6,949 bases of DNA, from contig JALHEL010000087.1 in the NCBI GenBank assembly GCA_022837205.1, positions 1 to 6,949 of the forward strand. The letters run 5' to 3'. The translations under genes and the position numbers were made by a program. Numbering within the stretch: the first letter of the stretch is position 1; every line of letters begins with the position of its first letter. Below the pieces are notes generated by a model. It saw only the letters and a program-made list of their open reading frames with translations, had not been told where the DNA came from and did no database searches. Source of the stretch: Leptolinea sp. (GTDB lineage: Bacteria; Chloroflexota; Anaerolineae; Anaerolineales; Anaerolineaceae). Positions 1-5,824 of this stretch are shown in pieces.

Positions 1-25
1 GGTTACCCCTTAAATCGACCCGCGA

Positions 26-934
26 ATGACTCTGCAAGGACGCGTGATTCGTTATCAATCCGGATTTTATACCGTCATGACCGATGAGAGGATCGTGACT
101 TGTAAAATACGCGGTAAATTAAAGGAAAACTTCCGTCAAACAGATTTGGTTGCCGTCGGTGATTTAATCGAGTTTACGCAGCTTCAAGATGGGACAGGTG
201 TTATCGAATGTATCCTGCCGCGAAAAAACGAACTAATTCGAATGATTTCCGGTATCAAATCGGAATATAGACAAGTTTTAATCAGCAATCTGGATCAAAT
301 TCTTTTGGTATTTGCCGTTACACAGCCTGAGCCGCGTTTGAGAATGTTGGACCGTTTCTTGGTGATCTGTGAAAAACAAGGCATACCGCCGTTAATTGTG
401 GCAAATAAAGTTGATTTATCAGGTATGGATCAGGCGAAATCTGTATTCTCCATCTATTCGGATATCGGCTATGATGTTTTATATACCTCGACGGCTTCCG
501 ATATAGGAATCGCGGATCTAAAAGAACGATTACAGGGAAAAGTTACCGGTTTGGTCGGCCCCTCCGGCGTCGGTAAGTCCAGTTTGATTAATCGAATCGA
601 TCCCCGCTTGAACTTGAAAGTCAATGAAATCAGTAATTACAATCGGAAAGGAAAGCATACAACGGTCGTGCGGGAAATGTTCCCCTTAAAAGAGGGTGGG
701 TTTGTCGCGGATCTACCGGGACTCAAGACGCTTGCACTTTGGGATATTCAACCGGAAGAATTGGACGGTTACTTTCCCGAAATCAGTCCATTGGTTTCAA
801 AATGTCTATACGGAGATTGCACACACAGCCCTTCGGAAGTTGGTTGTGCGGTTCATGAAGCGGTAAAAGAAGGCAAAATAAGCCGGGAACGTTATGAATC
901 GTATCTTCGGATCCGATTCGGCGAACCGGAATAG
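26..934 (+). CDS. rsgA: Small ribosomal subunit biogenesis GTPase RsgA
   Basis: RsgA is a cytoplasmic GTPase that binds the 30S subunit late in its maturation and checks the decoding centre. The 302-residue protein has the full family layout: an N-terminal OB-fold (about residues 1-65), a circularly permuted GTPase domain with G4 NKVD (127-130) ahead of the P-loop GPSGVGKSS (178-186), switch threonines near 212-213 and G3 DLPG (229-232), then a zinc-binding C-terminal region with Cys260, Cys265, His267 and Cys274. The permuted order is normal for the family. G3 reads DLPG where most members have DTPG. The ATG is chosen because MTLQGRVIRYQSGFY aligns with the start of Bacillus YloQ/CpgA-type proteins. 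No Shine-Dalgarno sequence is visible in the 25 bases before it. An ATGA at the start, or a TAA at 11-13, could mark the end of an upstream gene, so translational coupling is possible. Identification is very secure. Confidence 0.97.
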   Translation: MTLQGRVIRYQSGFYTVMTDERIVTCKIRGKLKENFRQTDLVAVGDLIEFTQLQDGTGVIECILPRKNELIRMISGIKSEYRQVLISNLDQILLVFAVTQPEPRLRMLDRFLVICEKQGIPPLIVANKVDLSGMDQAKSVFSIYSDIGYDVLYTSTASDIGIADLKERLQGKVTGLVGPSGVGKSSLINRIDPRLNLKVNEISNYNRKGKHTTVVREMFPLKEGGFVADLPGLKTLALWDIQPEELDGYFPEISPLVSKCLYGDCTHSPSEVGCAVHEAVKEGKISRERYESYLRIRFGEPE

Positions 935-966
935 CTCCCCTTTTTTCCGGTTTCATATATATTTTT
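923..966 (+). terminator. Candidate rho-independent terminator of rsgA
   Basis: GAACCGGAA (923-931) pairs with TTCCGGTTT (945-953), giving eight Watson-Crick pairs plus one G-T pair around a 13-base loop. The left arm lies inside the last rsgA codons, and the stop codon TAG (932-934) opens the loop. A T-run (962-966) follows only after an AT-rich gap, so the geometry is imperfect. The site would separate rsgA from the epimerase operon. Confidence 0.4.
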
Positions 967-996
967 CTATCATTTGCAGTCAAACAGAAATAATAC

Positions 997-1005
997 TGTT
1001 AGAAT
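997..1005 (+). promoter_or_regulatory. Extended -10 promoter for the epimerase/C40 operon
   Basis: TGTTAGAAT fits an extended -10 element (TGnTATAAT) with one mismatch. The best -35-like hexamer, TTGCAG at 974-979, sits 20 bases upstream, which is too far to be typical, so the TG extension would carry the recognition. Predicted transcription begins near 1011-1012, leaving a leader of roughly 26 bases before the ATG at 1038. The element overlaps an inverted repeat, AACAG (983-987) and CTGTT (996-1000), that could be an operator. Confidence 0.45.
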
Positions 1006-1025
1006 CGAGCTATCATCCGATTCAT

Positions 1026-1032
1026 AAAAGGA
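1026..1032 (+). promoter_or_regulatory. Ribosome binding site that fixes the epimerase start
   Basis: AAAAGGA lies five bases before the ATG at 1038. The reading frame stays open upstream to an ATG at 894 inside rsgA, but that longer start would add 48 residues with no family similarity and no such site. This sequence decides for 1038. Confidence 0.7.
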
Positions 1033-1037
1033 TTGCC

Positions 1038-2075
1038 ATGCCAAAAAGACTCACTTGGATTGAATTAATACTTAATTTAAAATCTCCTTTTACTGTTTCT
1101 TACGGAAGTTCCGATACACGGACCGCTTATTGGATCCGACTCGAAGAAGATTCCGGGTGGGGAGAAGGGACAATCCCTTTTTATTACGGCATTGATTTTA
1201 AAGACATGACTGATTTCTGGGATCGTTGTGCATTGCGGGAAGATCCTTTTCCGGAAACAATTAATGCAATTCATCCATGGATCGGCGACGATGCACCCGC
1301 ACCTGCCATCGCGGCTTTGGATATCGCTTTTCACGACCGGATCGGCAAAAAAACCGGAAAAGCTATTTATGAACTTTATGATCTTCCGGCCCCCCATCCG
1401 ATGACCACCTCTTATACAATCAGTATCGATACACCGGAAAACATGGCACAAATGGCTCTCGAAATCAATCGGTACCCGTTGATCAAGATTAAGCTCGGTT
1501 CACCCGGCCAAGAAGATTTGGATGAAGCACGGATAGCGGCAATTCGGACCGTACGTCCGGATGCAAAATTAAGGTTAGATGCCAATGCCGGTTGGAAGAC
1601 GGACGATGCCGTCAAATTAGTAAAACGTCTTGAAAAATATAATATCGAGCTGATCGAACAACCCACTGCGAAATTTGATATCCTCGGGATGGGGCATGTT
1701 CAAACAGAAACGCCGATTCCGATTGTCGCAGATGAATCCTTGCAAACAATCAATGACATTGAGAAATTGCATGATGTCGGAGTTCGGGGAATCAATATTA
1801 AACTGATGAAATGCGGAGGTATTGCCCCCGCTGTTGAGATGATTCGGAAGGCCCGTTCATACGGAATGAAAATCATGCTCGGCTGTATGGTCGAAACTTC
1901 CATCGGTGTCGGTGCGATGGCTTCTTTGATCGGGTTGGCTGATTGGATCGATCTGGACACTCCGTTGCTGATTTCCAACGACCCGTTCAGCGGACTTACT
2001 TACACCGAAGACGCAACACTGATCCCGCCGGCCGGACCCGGATTGGGATTGAAACTTAAAAACTCCGAAAGGTAG
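1038..2075 (+). CDS. Dipeptide epimerase (mandelate racemase/muconate lactonizing family, YkfB/YcjG-like)
   Basis: This 345-residue enolase-superfamily enzyme most likely epimerises L-Ala-D/L-Glu or a related dipeptide in the cytoplasm, a step in reuse of murein peptides. It has an N-terminal capping domain (about 1-120), then a TIM barrel with the paired catalytic bases Lys150-x-Lys152 (KIKLG) and Lys255 (NIKLMKCGG). Magnesium ligands are Asp181 (RLDANAGW), Glu207 (IEQP) and Asp232 (VADES). Asp305-x-Asp307 (DLDTPLL) matches the DxD motif that holds the substrate amino group in dipeptide epimerases, which favours a dipeptide over a sugar acid. The gene is followed after eight bases by an NlpC/P60 peptidase, the same pairing as Bacillus ykfB-ykfC. 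Members of this subgroup differ in the second residue they accept (Glu, Phe and others), so the exact substrate is open. Family and reaction class are secure; L-Ala-D/L-Glu specificity is inference from context. Confidence 0.93.
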   Translation: MPKRLTWIELILNLKSPFTVSYGSSDTRTAYWIRLEEDSGWGEGTIPFYYGIDFKDMTDFWDRCALREDPFPETINAIHPWIGDDAPAPAIAALDIAFHDRIGKKTGKAIYELYDLPAPHPMTTSYTISIDTPENMAQMALEINRYPLIKIKLGSPGQEDLDEARIAAIRTVRPDAKLRLDANAGWKTDDAVKLVKRLEKYNIELIEQPTAKFDILGMGHVQTETPIPIVADESLQTINDIEKLHDVGVRGINIKLMKCGGIAPAVEMIRKARSYGMKIMLGCMVETSIGVGAMASLIGLADWIDLDTPLLISNDPFSGLTYTEDATLIPPAGPGLGLKLKNSER

Positions 2076-2083
2076 GGGAAAAT

Positions 2084-3100
2084 ATGACATTTCAAAAAAT
2101 AGAAACTATCCTTGCTGACGTTAAGAAGAATTTTTTTAATGAACCGATGCTGACCGTTTTTGACATTCAACCCGAAATCATTTCATCAAATGAATTAAAA
2201 CTGACCGGTAAAATACTCGAGCAAAAAGATCTTGATTTTCTTAAAAATGAGTTGGAGAACAAGATTCCGGATTGGAAGGTCGATTACAAAGGGATAAAAG
2301 TATTACTGAATGAAAAAACGACGATTTTACGCGTGAGCAAGAATCTCACCGATATGCATCGTGAAAAATCTTTTCTATCGGAACTCACCAATCAGATGCT
2401 TTACGGAGACCCCGTTGCTGTTCTGGCTGACGAAGGAGAATGGGTTTTAGGGCGCAATATGTCAGACGGGTATATCAGTTACACTTATAAAAAATACCTC
2501 GGCGAAATACCATGGTCGGAACCGACCCATATTGTCAGCGAACCGGTGGCATTGGCTTACAACAATCCGAATCGGGAAGAGTTGGTGACGCGAGTGCTTG
2601 GCGGAACCGAGACGGTTATATTCGATGAAAAAGGAGATATGGCATTCATCCGGGCGGATCACAACGGATGGGTGAAGAAGACTTCTCTGATTCCCATTTC
2701 GGATCTGCCGACCGATCAGGATAAAATTCGAAATCGGGTTTGTGAAAATGCGAAAAGTCTGATCGGTGTTCCCTATTTATGGGGCGGTACTTCGGCGTGC
2801 GGGATCGATTGTTCCGGATTGGTTCAATGGTCTTATCGATTATGCAACATCCGGCTTCGCAGAGATGCACATATGCAGCTTATTCCCGAAAAATGTGTTG
2901 AGCCTCCGTTTTTACCCGGGGATGTTGTTCTTTACGGAGAAGAAGAAAACGGTAAGAAATCCATCACCCATGCATCCATCAGCTTGGGAGGATGGACTGT
3001 CATTCATTCATCCAGATCACAAAACGGCGTTTATATCGATGATGCCTTAATCGCTCCGGCTTTAAAAGGAACTTTTGCGGCTGCCGTACGATACATTTAA
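2084..3100 (+). CDS. NlpC/P60 (C40) cell-wall peptide endopeptidase, YkfC-like, with SH3b domains
   Basis: This 338-residue cysteine peptidase probably cuts gamma-D-Glu-diamino acid bonds in murein peptides, releasing dipeptides for the adjacent epimerase. The C-terminal catalytic domain (about 215-338) shows YLWGGTS (231-237), the nucleophile Cys243 in DCSGLVQ, His296 in THAS and a third polar residue, His308, in VIHSS. RRDAHMQ (259-265) resembles the motif whose Asp contacts the free N-terminus of the substrate in YkfC-type enzymes (from memory). Two SH3b-like segments precede it (about 83-145 and 150-205), as in Bacillus cereus YkfC. The first 80 or so residues are an extra alpha/beta segment, perhaps BON-like. 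There is no signal peptide or membrane segment, so the enzyme should act in the cytoplasm on imported peptides. Start ATG follows AGGGGA (2074-2079), which overlaps the epimerase stop codon. Family is secure; the substrate is inferred. Confidence 0.93.
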   Translation: MTFQKIETILADVKKNFFNEPMLTVFDIQPEIISSNELKLTGKILEQKDLDFLKNELENKIPDWKVDYKGIKVLLNEKTTILRVSKNLTDMHREKSFLSELTNQMLYGDPVAVLADEGEWVLGRNMSDGYISYTYKKYLGEIPWSEPTHIVSEPVALAYNNPNREELVTRVLGGTETVIFDEKGDMAFIRADHNGWVKKTSLIPISDLPTDQDKIRNRVCENAKSLIGVPYLWGGTSACGIDCSGLVQWSYRLCNIRLRRDAHMQLIPEKCVEPPFLPGDVVLYGEEENGKKSITHASISLGGWTVIHSSRSQNGVYIDDALIAPALKGTFAAAVRYI

Positions 3101-3104
3101 ATCA

Positions 3105-3171
3105 TTTGATTCGGATCAAAATAATTGTCTTTTTTTTGTTGATCGGAATATTATGTAACTGGTTACTTTTT
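3105..3171 (+). terminator. Weak hairpins and T-runs between convergent genes
   Basis: TTTGAT (3105-3110) and ATCAAA (3115-3120) form a six-pair AT-rich stem with a TCGG loop, followed after nine bases by eight T (3130-3137). A second small element, GTAACTGGTTAC (3155-3166), is followed directly by five T (3167-3171). Either could end transcription from the C40 gene, but both stems are short. The second runs up to the stop codon of the opposing gene. No good terminator for that minus-strand gene is visible. Confidence 0.3.
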
Positions 3172-3922
3172 ATGAATCAAGCAGCCATTTACCGAGATTT
3201 CCGAAAACATCGTAGACTTTCTGATAGTCCGAATAATTATTGCAAAGCAAAAAAATCCGACAGCGATCGGTAAATCCCCATTCGTTGATCACATTATGCA
3301 AACCGCCGGATTTATGATAAAAGTCTACCGAATCACCTTTGAGATTGCGGGTGAAAAGTTTATCCGCCTGGCAAACCGATAACATTTCAGATATATTCTT
3401 CTTTGCTTCAACCGGGAAAGAGTGGAACAGATCGTAACAGTAAATCATATCCGCAGTTGTCGTCCAATTGTCATAACCCCGTGCCGAATCGGGTTTTGAC
3501 ATCATTTTCCTTCCCAGATGGGTATCCTGAAAGTGAAAAGTCTCCGAAAAGATGTGATTAACCCTTTCAAAACCTAATCTATTAATGATCAAATTCGTAC
3601 AGTAATTATCTGAAGTTGCAATCATCATCAGCAATAAATCATGATATGGTAATGCTTTCTGGCGGAATAAATAATAAAAACCCGCCCCTTTGACGATTGG
3701 TTCCGAAGAAGAGTCACAAATTTCATCCGAAGAAACAAATCCCTCCTTTTCCGAAACATACCAAGCAAATAATAACGGCACTTTGATAACCGATGCTGTT
3801 AGAAATCTGTGAGATTCATCCCGATTGGAAACAGCTATCGGATGATTTTCTTGATCCGAATAGTAGAAAGTATATTCCCCATCCAGTGTTGAAAGTTCCT
3901 TTTCGATCCGTTCTCTGTCCAT
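3170..3922 (-). CDS. Cytoplasmic serine hydrolase of the class A beta-lactamase fold (Beta-lactamase2-like)
   Basis: This 250-residue protein has the three active-site motifs of the penicillin-recognising fold: Ser44-x-x-Lys47 (ASVIKVPLL), SDN at 104-106 and KSG at 204-206. It starts about where the mature domain starts and has no signal peptide or lipobox, unlike secreted beta-lactamases. In the omega-loop region, RKMMSKPDSARGYDN then TTTADM (154-159), alignment on the final Met puts Lys139 where class A enzymes have the deacylating Glu166. This is the pattern of the large group annotated as serine hydrolases rather than true beta-lactamases, so a peptidase or esterase role is more likely than drug resistance. 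The start is supported by GGAGGA (3930-3935) seven bases upstream. The gene points towards the epimerase/C40 operon, suggesting but not proving a shared cell-wall-peptide role. Fold secure, substrate unknown. Confidence 0.88.
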   Translation of the reverse strand: MDRERIEKELSTLDGEYTFYYSDQENHPIAVSNRDESHRFLTASVIKVPLLFAWYVSEKEGFVSSDEICDSSSEPIVKGAGFYYLFRQKALPYHDLLLMMIATSDNYCTNLIINRLGFERVNHIFSETFHFQDTHLGRKMMSKPDSARGYDNWTTTADMIYCYDLFHSFPVEAKKNISEMLSVCQADKLFTRNLKGDSVDFYHKSGGLHNVINEWGFTDRCRIFLLCNNYSDYQKVYDVFGNLGKWLLDS

Positions 3923-3943
3923 GATAAAGTCCTCCGCTTTCTG

Positions 3944-3961
3944 ATTATAATTTTGATTATA
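3944..3961. promoter_or_regulatory. Divergent promoter region with palindromic TATAAT
   Basis: In the 70 bases between the divergent genes, ATTATAAT (3944-3951) is a perfect palindrome and so supplies TATAAT on both strands (plus 3946-3951, minus 3949-3944). A second minus-strand TATAAT lies at 3961-3956, because GATTATA occurs twice, 12 bases apart (3943-3949 and 3955-3961). No convincing -35 hexamer is visible in either direction. The region can plausibly start both the serine hydrolase (-) and the DUF952/glycerate kinase pair (+), and the repeat could also bind a regulator. Confidence 0.45.
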
Positions 3962-3980
3962 GAGAACCCTTTCATGAAAC

Positions 3981-3985
3981 GGAGA
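3981..3985 (+). promoter_or_regulatory. Ribosome binding site that fixes the TTG start of the DUF952 gene
   Basis: GGAGA ends seven bases before TTG at 3993. The frame has a TGA at 3975-3977 and no ATG or GTG between it and the conserved YHI that opens the family domain, so TTG is the only reasonable start. A nearby ATG at 3974 is in another frame and stops after four codons. Confidence 0.7.
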
Positions 3986-3992
3986 TAATTCA

Positions 3993-4337
3993 TTGGTATA
4001 TCATATTTGCACTCAAACCTCATATGAATCAGTCAAAATTCGGGGAAAATATTCCCCGGACAGTCTGGGGAAAGAAGGATTTATTCATTTCTCTTCAATC
4101 AGACAAATCCTTGAGACGGCTAATTCCTTCTATCGGGGTCAGGATGATTTAGTTTTATTGGAAGTCGATGAGCAACTTACCGATCAAATTCGATTTGAAA
4201 GGCCCGCAGATCACCGTGAGGGTCTTTTCCCGCATTATTACGGAGAATTACCCGTAGAACTCATTCGAAGGGTTCTGCCGTTCCCGCATCAAGCAGACGG
4301 GACTTTCAAATTGCCTGAAGAAATCGCGGAATCATAA
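3993..4337 (+). CDS. DUF952 family protein
   Basis: This is a complete 114-residue single-domain protein of the DUF952 family (COG3502), whose function is not established. Recognisable family segments are YHI (3-5), GFIHFS (29-34), the ATANSFYRGQDDLVLLEVD-type stretch (about 42-59) and FPHYYGEL (79-86). There is no signal peptide or membrane segment. I recall that DUF952 is placed with the ADP-ribosyltransferase-like fold. The early His, the central His/Ser and the Glu after FPHYYG would then be candidate NAD-site residues, but this is unverified inference. Translation starts at TTG, with a good ribosome binding site and no ATG or GTG alternative in frame. Its TAA is followed directly by the ATG of the glycerate kinase, so the two are almost certainly co-transcribed and probably translationally coupled. 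Family call is firm; function is unknown. Confidence 0.9.
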   Translation: MVYHICTQTSYESVKIRGKYSPDSLGKEGFIHFSSIRQILETANSFYRGQDDLVLLEVDEQLTDQIRFERPADHREGLFPHYYGELPVELIRRVLPFPHQADGTFKLPEEIAES

Positions 4338-5657
4338 ATGCTTGATGAGTCCCAATTCAAGTTGATCGATGAATTGATTCGAGCCGCCTTAACCGCTGTG
4401 GACCCCGAGAATGTTGTAAAAAATGCTTTGGATTTGAAGAATTCAATCCTTAAGATCCAAAACCAACCGTTTGACTTATCCGAATTTGAACATATTTATT
4501 TGATCGCTTTCGGAAAAGCCTCACTGAAAATGGCAAAAGCGACGGATGATTTAATCGGCCGATTCATTACCGGGGGAATTATCGTATCAAAAAAGAAGAA
4601 TTCGGAAATTCGATTGCCTGATAAATATACCTGTCTGGTGGGAGGACATCCGATCCCGGATCAAAACAGCCTTGAAAGTGCACAAAGGATCTTAAATCTG
4701 GTGAAAGATGCCGGGAATCGAGATCTGATCATATGCTTGATCTCCGGCGGAGGGTCCGCATTACTGACTCTGCCCGAGAACGGTATATCGTTAAAGGATA
4801 TTGCAGACCTGACCAAGCTGCTTTTGGAAAACGGAGCCAATATCCAGGAAATCAACGCCATCCGAAAACATATCGACCGAATAAAAGGGGGAAAATTAGC
4901 AATAGCGGCAGCACCGGCACGGATCGTAACTTTGATTCTTTCCGATGTGATCGGGAATTCCTTGGAAGCCGTCGCATCCGGGCCGACAGTCCCGGATTCA
5001 ACCACCTATCGAGATTGTCTTGAAATCATTCAAAAATATCATCTCTCGGAAAAAATACCGGCTGCGATCTATGAACGAATTCTGATCGGAGCCGGCGGTG
5101 ACATTCCCGAAACCCTGAAAGATGATTCTCCGATCCTGAAAAATATCTCGAATTACTTGATCGGCGATAATTCCACCGCCGTCAGTGCCATCGTTGAAAA
5201 AGGAAAATCGCTGGGATTGAATGTCTCGGTAATTCCGAAACCCATCATAGGTGAAGCTCGGGAAGCCGGTCGTTTTTTGGCAGCCGAATTAAGGAAACCG
5301 GTTACCTTTAAACCTTCTCTTCTGGTCGGCGGAGGTGAAACAACCGTTACAATCAAAGGAAAAGGGTTGGGCGGAAGAAACTTGGAGACCGCTTTGGCGG
5401 CTGTCAAAGATTTGGCGGGGATTCCGAATATCGCTCTCGTTACGCTTGCAACCGATGGTGAAGACGGACCGACCGATGCCGCCGGTGCGATTGTTACCGG
5501 CGAAACCTTTTTGGAAGGCTTGAAAAAAGGGTTGGATCCCGATCTGTTTCTTGATAATAATGATTCTTACCACTATTTTGAACAAACGGGAGGATTAATC
5601 AAAACCGGTTCGACGGGTACCAATGTCAACGATTTGGTTTTCCTTTTTCACTTTTGA
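4338..5657 (+). CDS. gckA: Glycerate 2-kinase (DUF4147/MOFRL family)
   Basis: The enzyme phosphorylates D-glycerate with ATP to 2-phosphoglycerate, feeding glycerate from serine, glyoxylate or sugar-acid breakdown into lower glycolysis. The 439 residues are full family length. The N-terminal DUF4147 domain (about 5-245) carries AFGKAS (57-62), GGHPIPD (102-108), the phosphate-binding-like SGGGSALL (136-143), IRKHIDRIKGGKLA (175-188) and SDVIGNSLEAVASGPT (202-217). The C-terminal MOFRL domain (about 325-435) carries GGGETTVTI (331-339), GGRNLE (345-350), ATDGEDGPTDAAGA (371-384) and TGSTGTNVNDL (423-433). The ATG follows the upstream TAA with no gap; only a weak GGA-type site lies before it, so its translation probably depends on the DUF952 gene. 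Older annotations call such proteins hydroxypyruvate reductase (TtuD), which is less likely. The symbol follows COG usage. Confidence 0.95.
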   Translation: MLDESQFKLIDELIRAALTAVDPENVVKNALDLKNSILKIQNQPFDLSEFEHIYLIAFGKASLKMAKATDDLIGRFITGGIIVSKKKNSEIRLPDKYTCLVGGHPIPDQNSLESAQRILNLVKDAGNRDLIICLISGGGSALLTLPENGISLKDIADLTKLLLENGANIQEINAIRKHIDRIKGGKLAIAAAPARIVTLILSDVIGNSLEAVASGPTVPDSTTYRDCLEIIQKYHLSEKIPAAIYERILIGAGGDIPETLKDDSPILKNISNYLIGDNSTAVSAIVEKGKSLGLNVSVIPKPIIGEAREAGRFLAAELRKPVTFKPSLLVGGGETTVTIKGKGLGGRNLETALAAVKDLAGIPNIALVTLATDGEDGPTDAAGAIVTGETFLEGLKKGLDPDLFLDNNDSYHYFEQTGGLIKTGSTGTNVNDLVFLFHF

Positions 5658-5747
5658 ATTTAATCCGAAAAATCGATGTAATTTTCTTTATCGCTTATTT
5701 AAAACAATTTTTTTCCTATTTGATCCTTTTAGAAAGCTAAACGTTCC

Positions 5748-5773
5748 TTTCGTTTTCGGGAAAATGGAATTTT
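5748..5773 (+). terminator. Candidate terminator between the glycerate kinase and pepF
   Basis: TTTCGTTTT (5748-5756) can pair with AAAATGGAA (5761-5769) around a CGGG loop, nine pairs with two G-T wobbles, followed by TTTT (5770-5773). The stem is AT-rich and lies about 90 bases after the glycerate kinase stop. The rest of 5658-5747 is AT-rich with a seven-T run (5708-5714) but no clear stem before it. Confidence 0.35.
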
Positions 5774-5796
5774 AAAATCTTTTATATGGATTCATT

Positions 5797-5802
5797 TATA
5801 AT
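5797..5802 (+). promoter_or_regulatory. Candidate -10 element of pepF
   Basis: A perfect TATAAT sits 22 bases before the pepF start codon and would give a leader of roughly 15 bases containing the ribosome binding site. No good -35 hexamer lies 16-18 bases upstream, where the sequence is plain AT-rich DNA at the end of the candidate terminator. Confidence 0.45.
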
Positions 5803-5813
5803 GAATGGGATAA

Positions 5814-5820
5814 GCGGAGG
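5814..5820 (+). promoter_or_regulatory. Ribosome binding site that fixes the pepF start
   Basis: GCGGAGG ends four bases before the ATG at 5825. Another ATG in the same frame lies at 5801, eight codons earlier, but it overlaps the -10 element and has no such site, so 5825 is preferred. Confidence 0.75.
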
Positions 5821-5824
5821 AAAA

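Noticed and set aside
1..29. Possible 3' end of an upstream gene
   Set aside because: Two frames offer a stop (TAA at 11-13 and TGA at 27-29, the latter overlapping the rsgA ATG), but nine or fewer codons are visible and none is recognisable, so no gene can be supported.
404..583. Apparent rearrangement of the rsgA GTPase motifs (NKxD before the P-loop)
   Set aside because: Circular permutation is the normal state of this GTPase family, not a misassembly.
894..1037. Longer reading frame for the epimerase beginning inside rsgA
   Set aside because: The 48 extra residues overlap rsgA, have no family similarity and no ribosome binding site; the ATG at 1038 has one and matches the family start.
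1077..2090. Minus-strand open frames opposite the epimerase
   Set aside because: They mirror the coding frame of the epimerase and have no family features.
3170..3922. Class A beta-lactamase as an antibiotic resistance gene
   Set aside because: There is no export signal and no Glu166-like residue in register; only the general fold motifs are shared.
4661..5585. Open frames of about 84-114 codons antisense to the glycerate kinase (4661-5005, 5153-5407, 5289-5585) and a same-strand frame at 4733-5023
   Set aside because: They lie within a clear, motif-rich coding region, show no recognisable domains and have no convincing start signals; they are frame shadows.
5708..5714. Seven-T run after the glycerate kinase as a terminator
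   Set aside because: No stable inverted repeat lies immediately before it; the hairpin at 5748-5773 is a better, though still weak, candidate.
5801..5824. Earlier in-frame ATG for pepF
   Set aside because: It overlaps the likely -10 element and lacks a ribosome binding site, while 5825 has a strong one.
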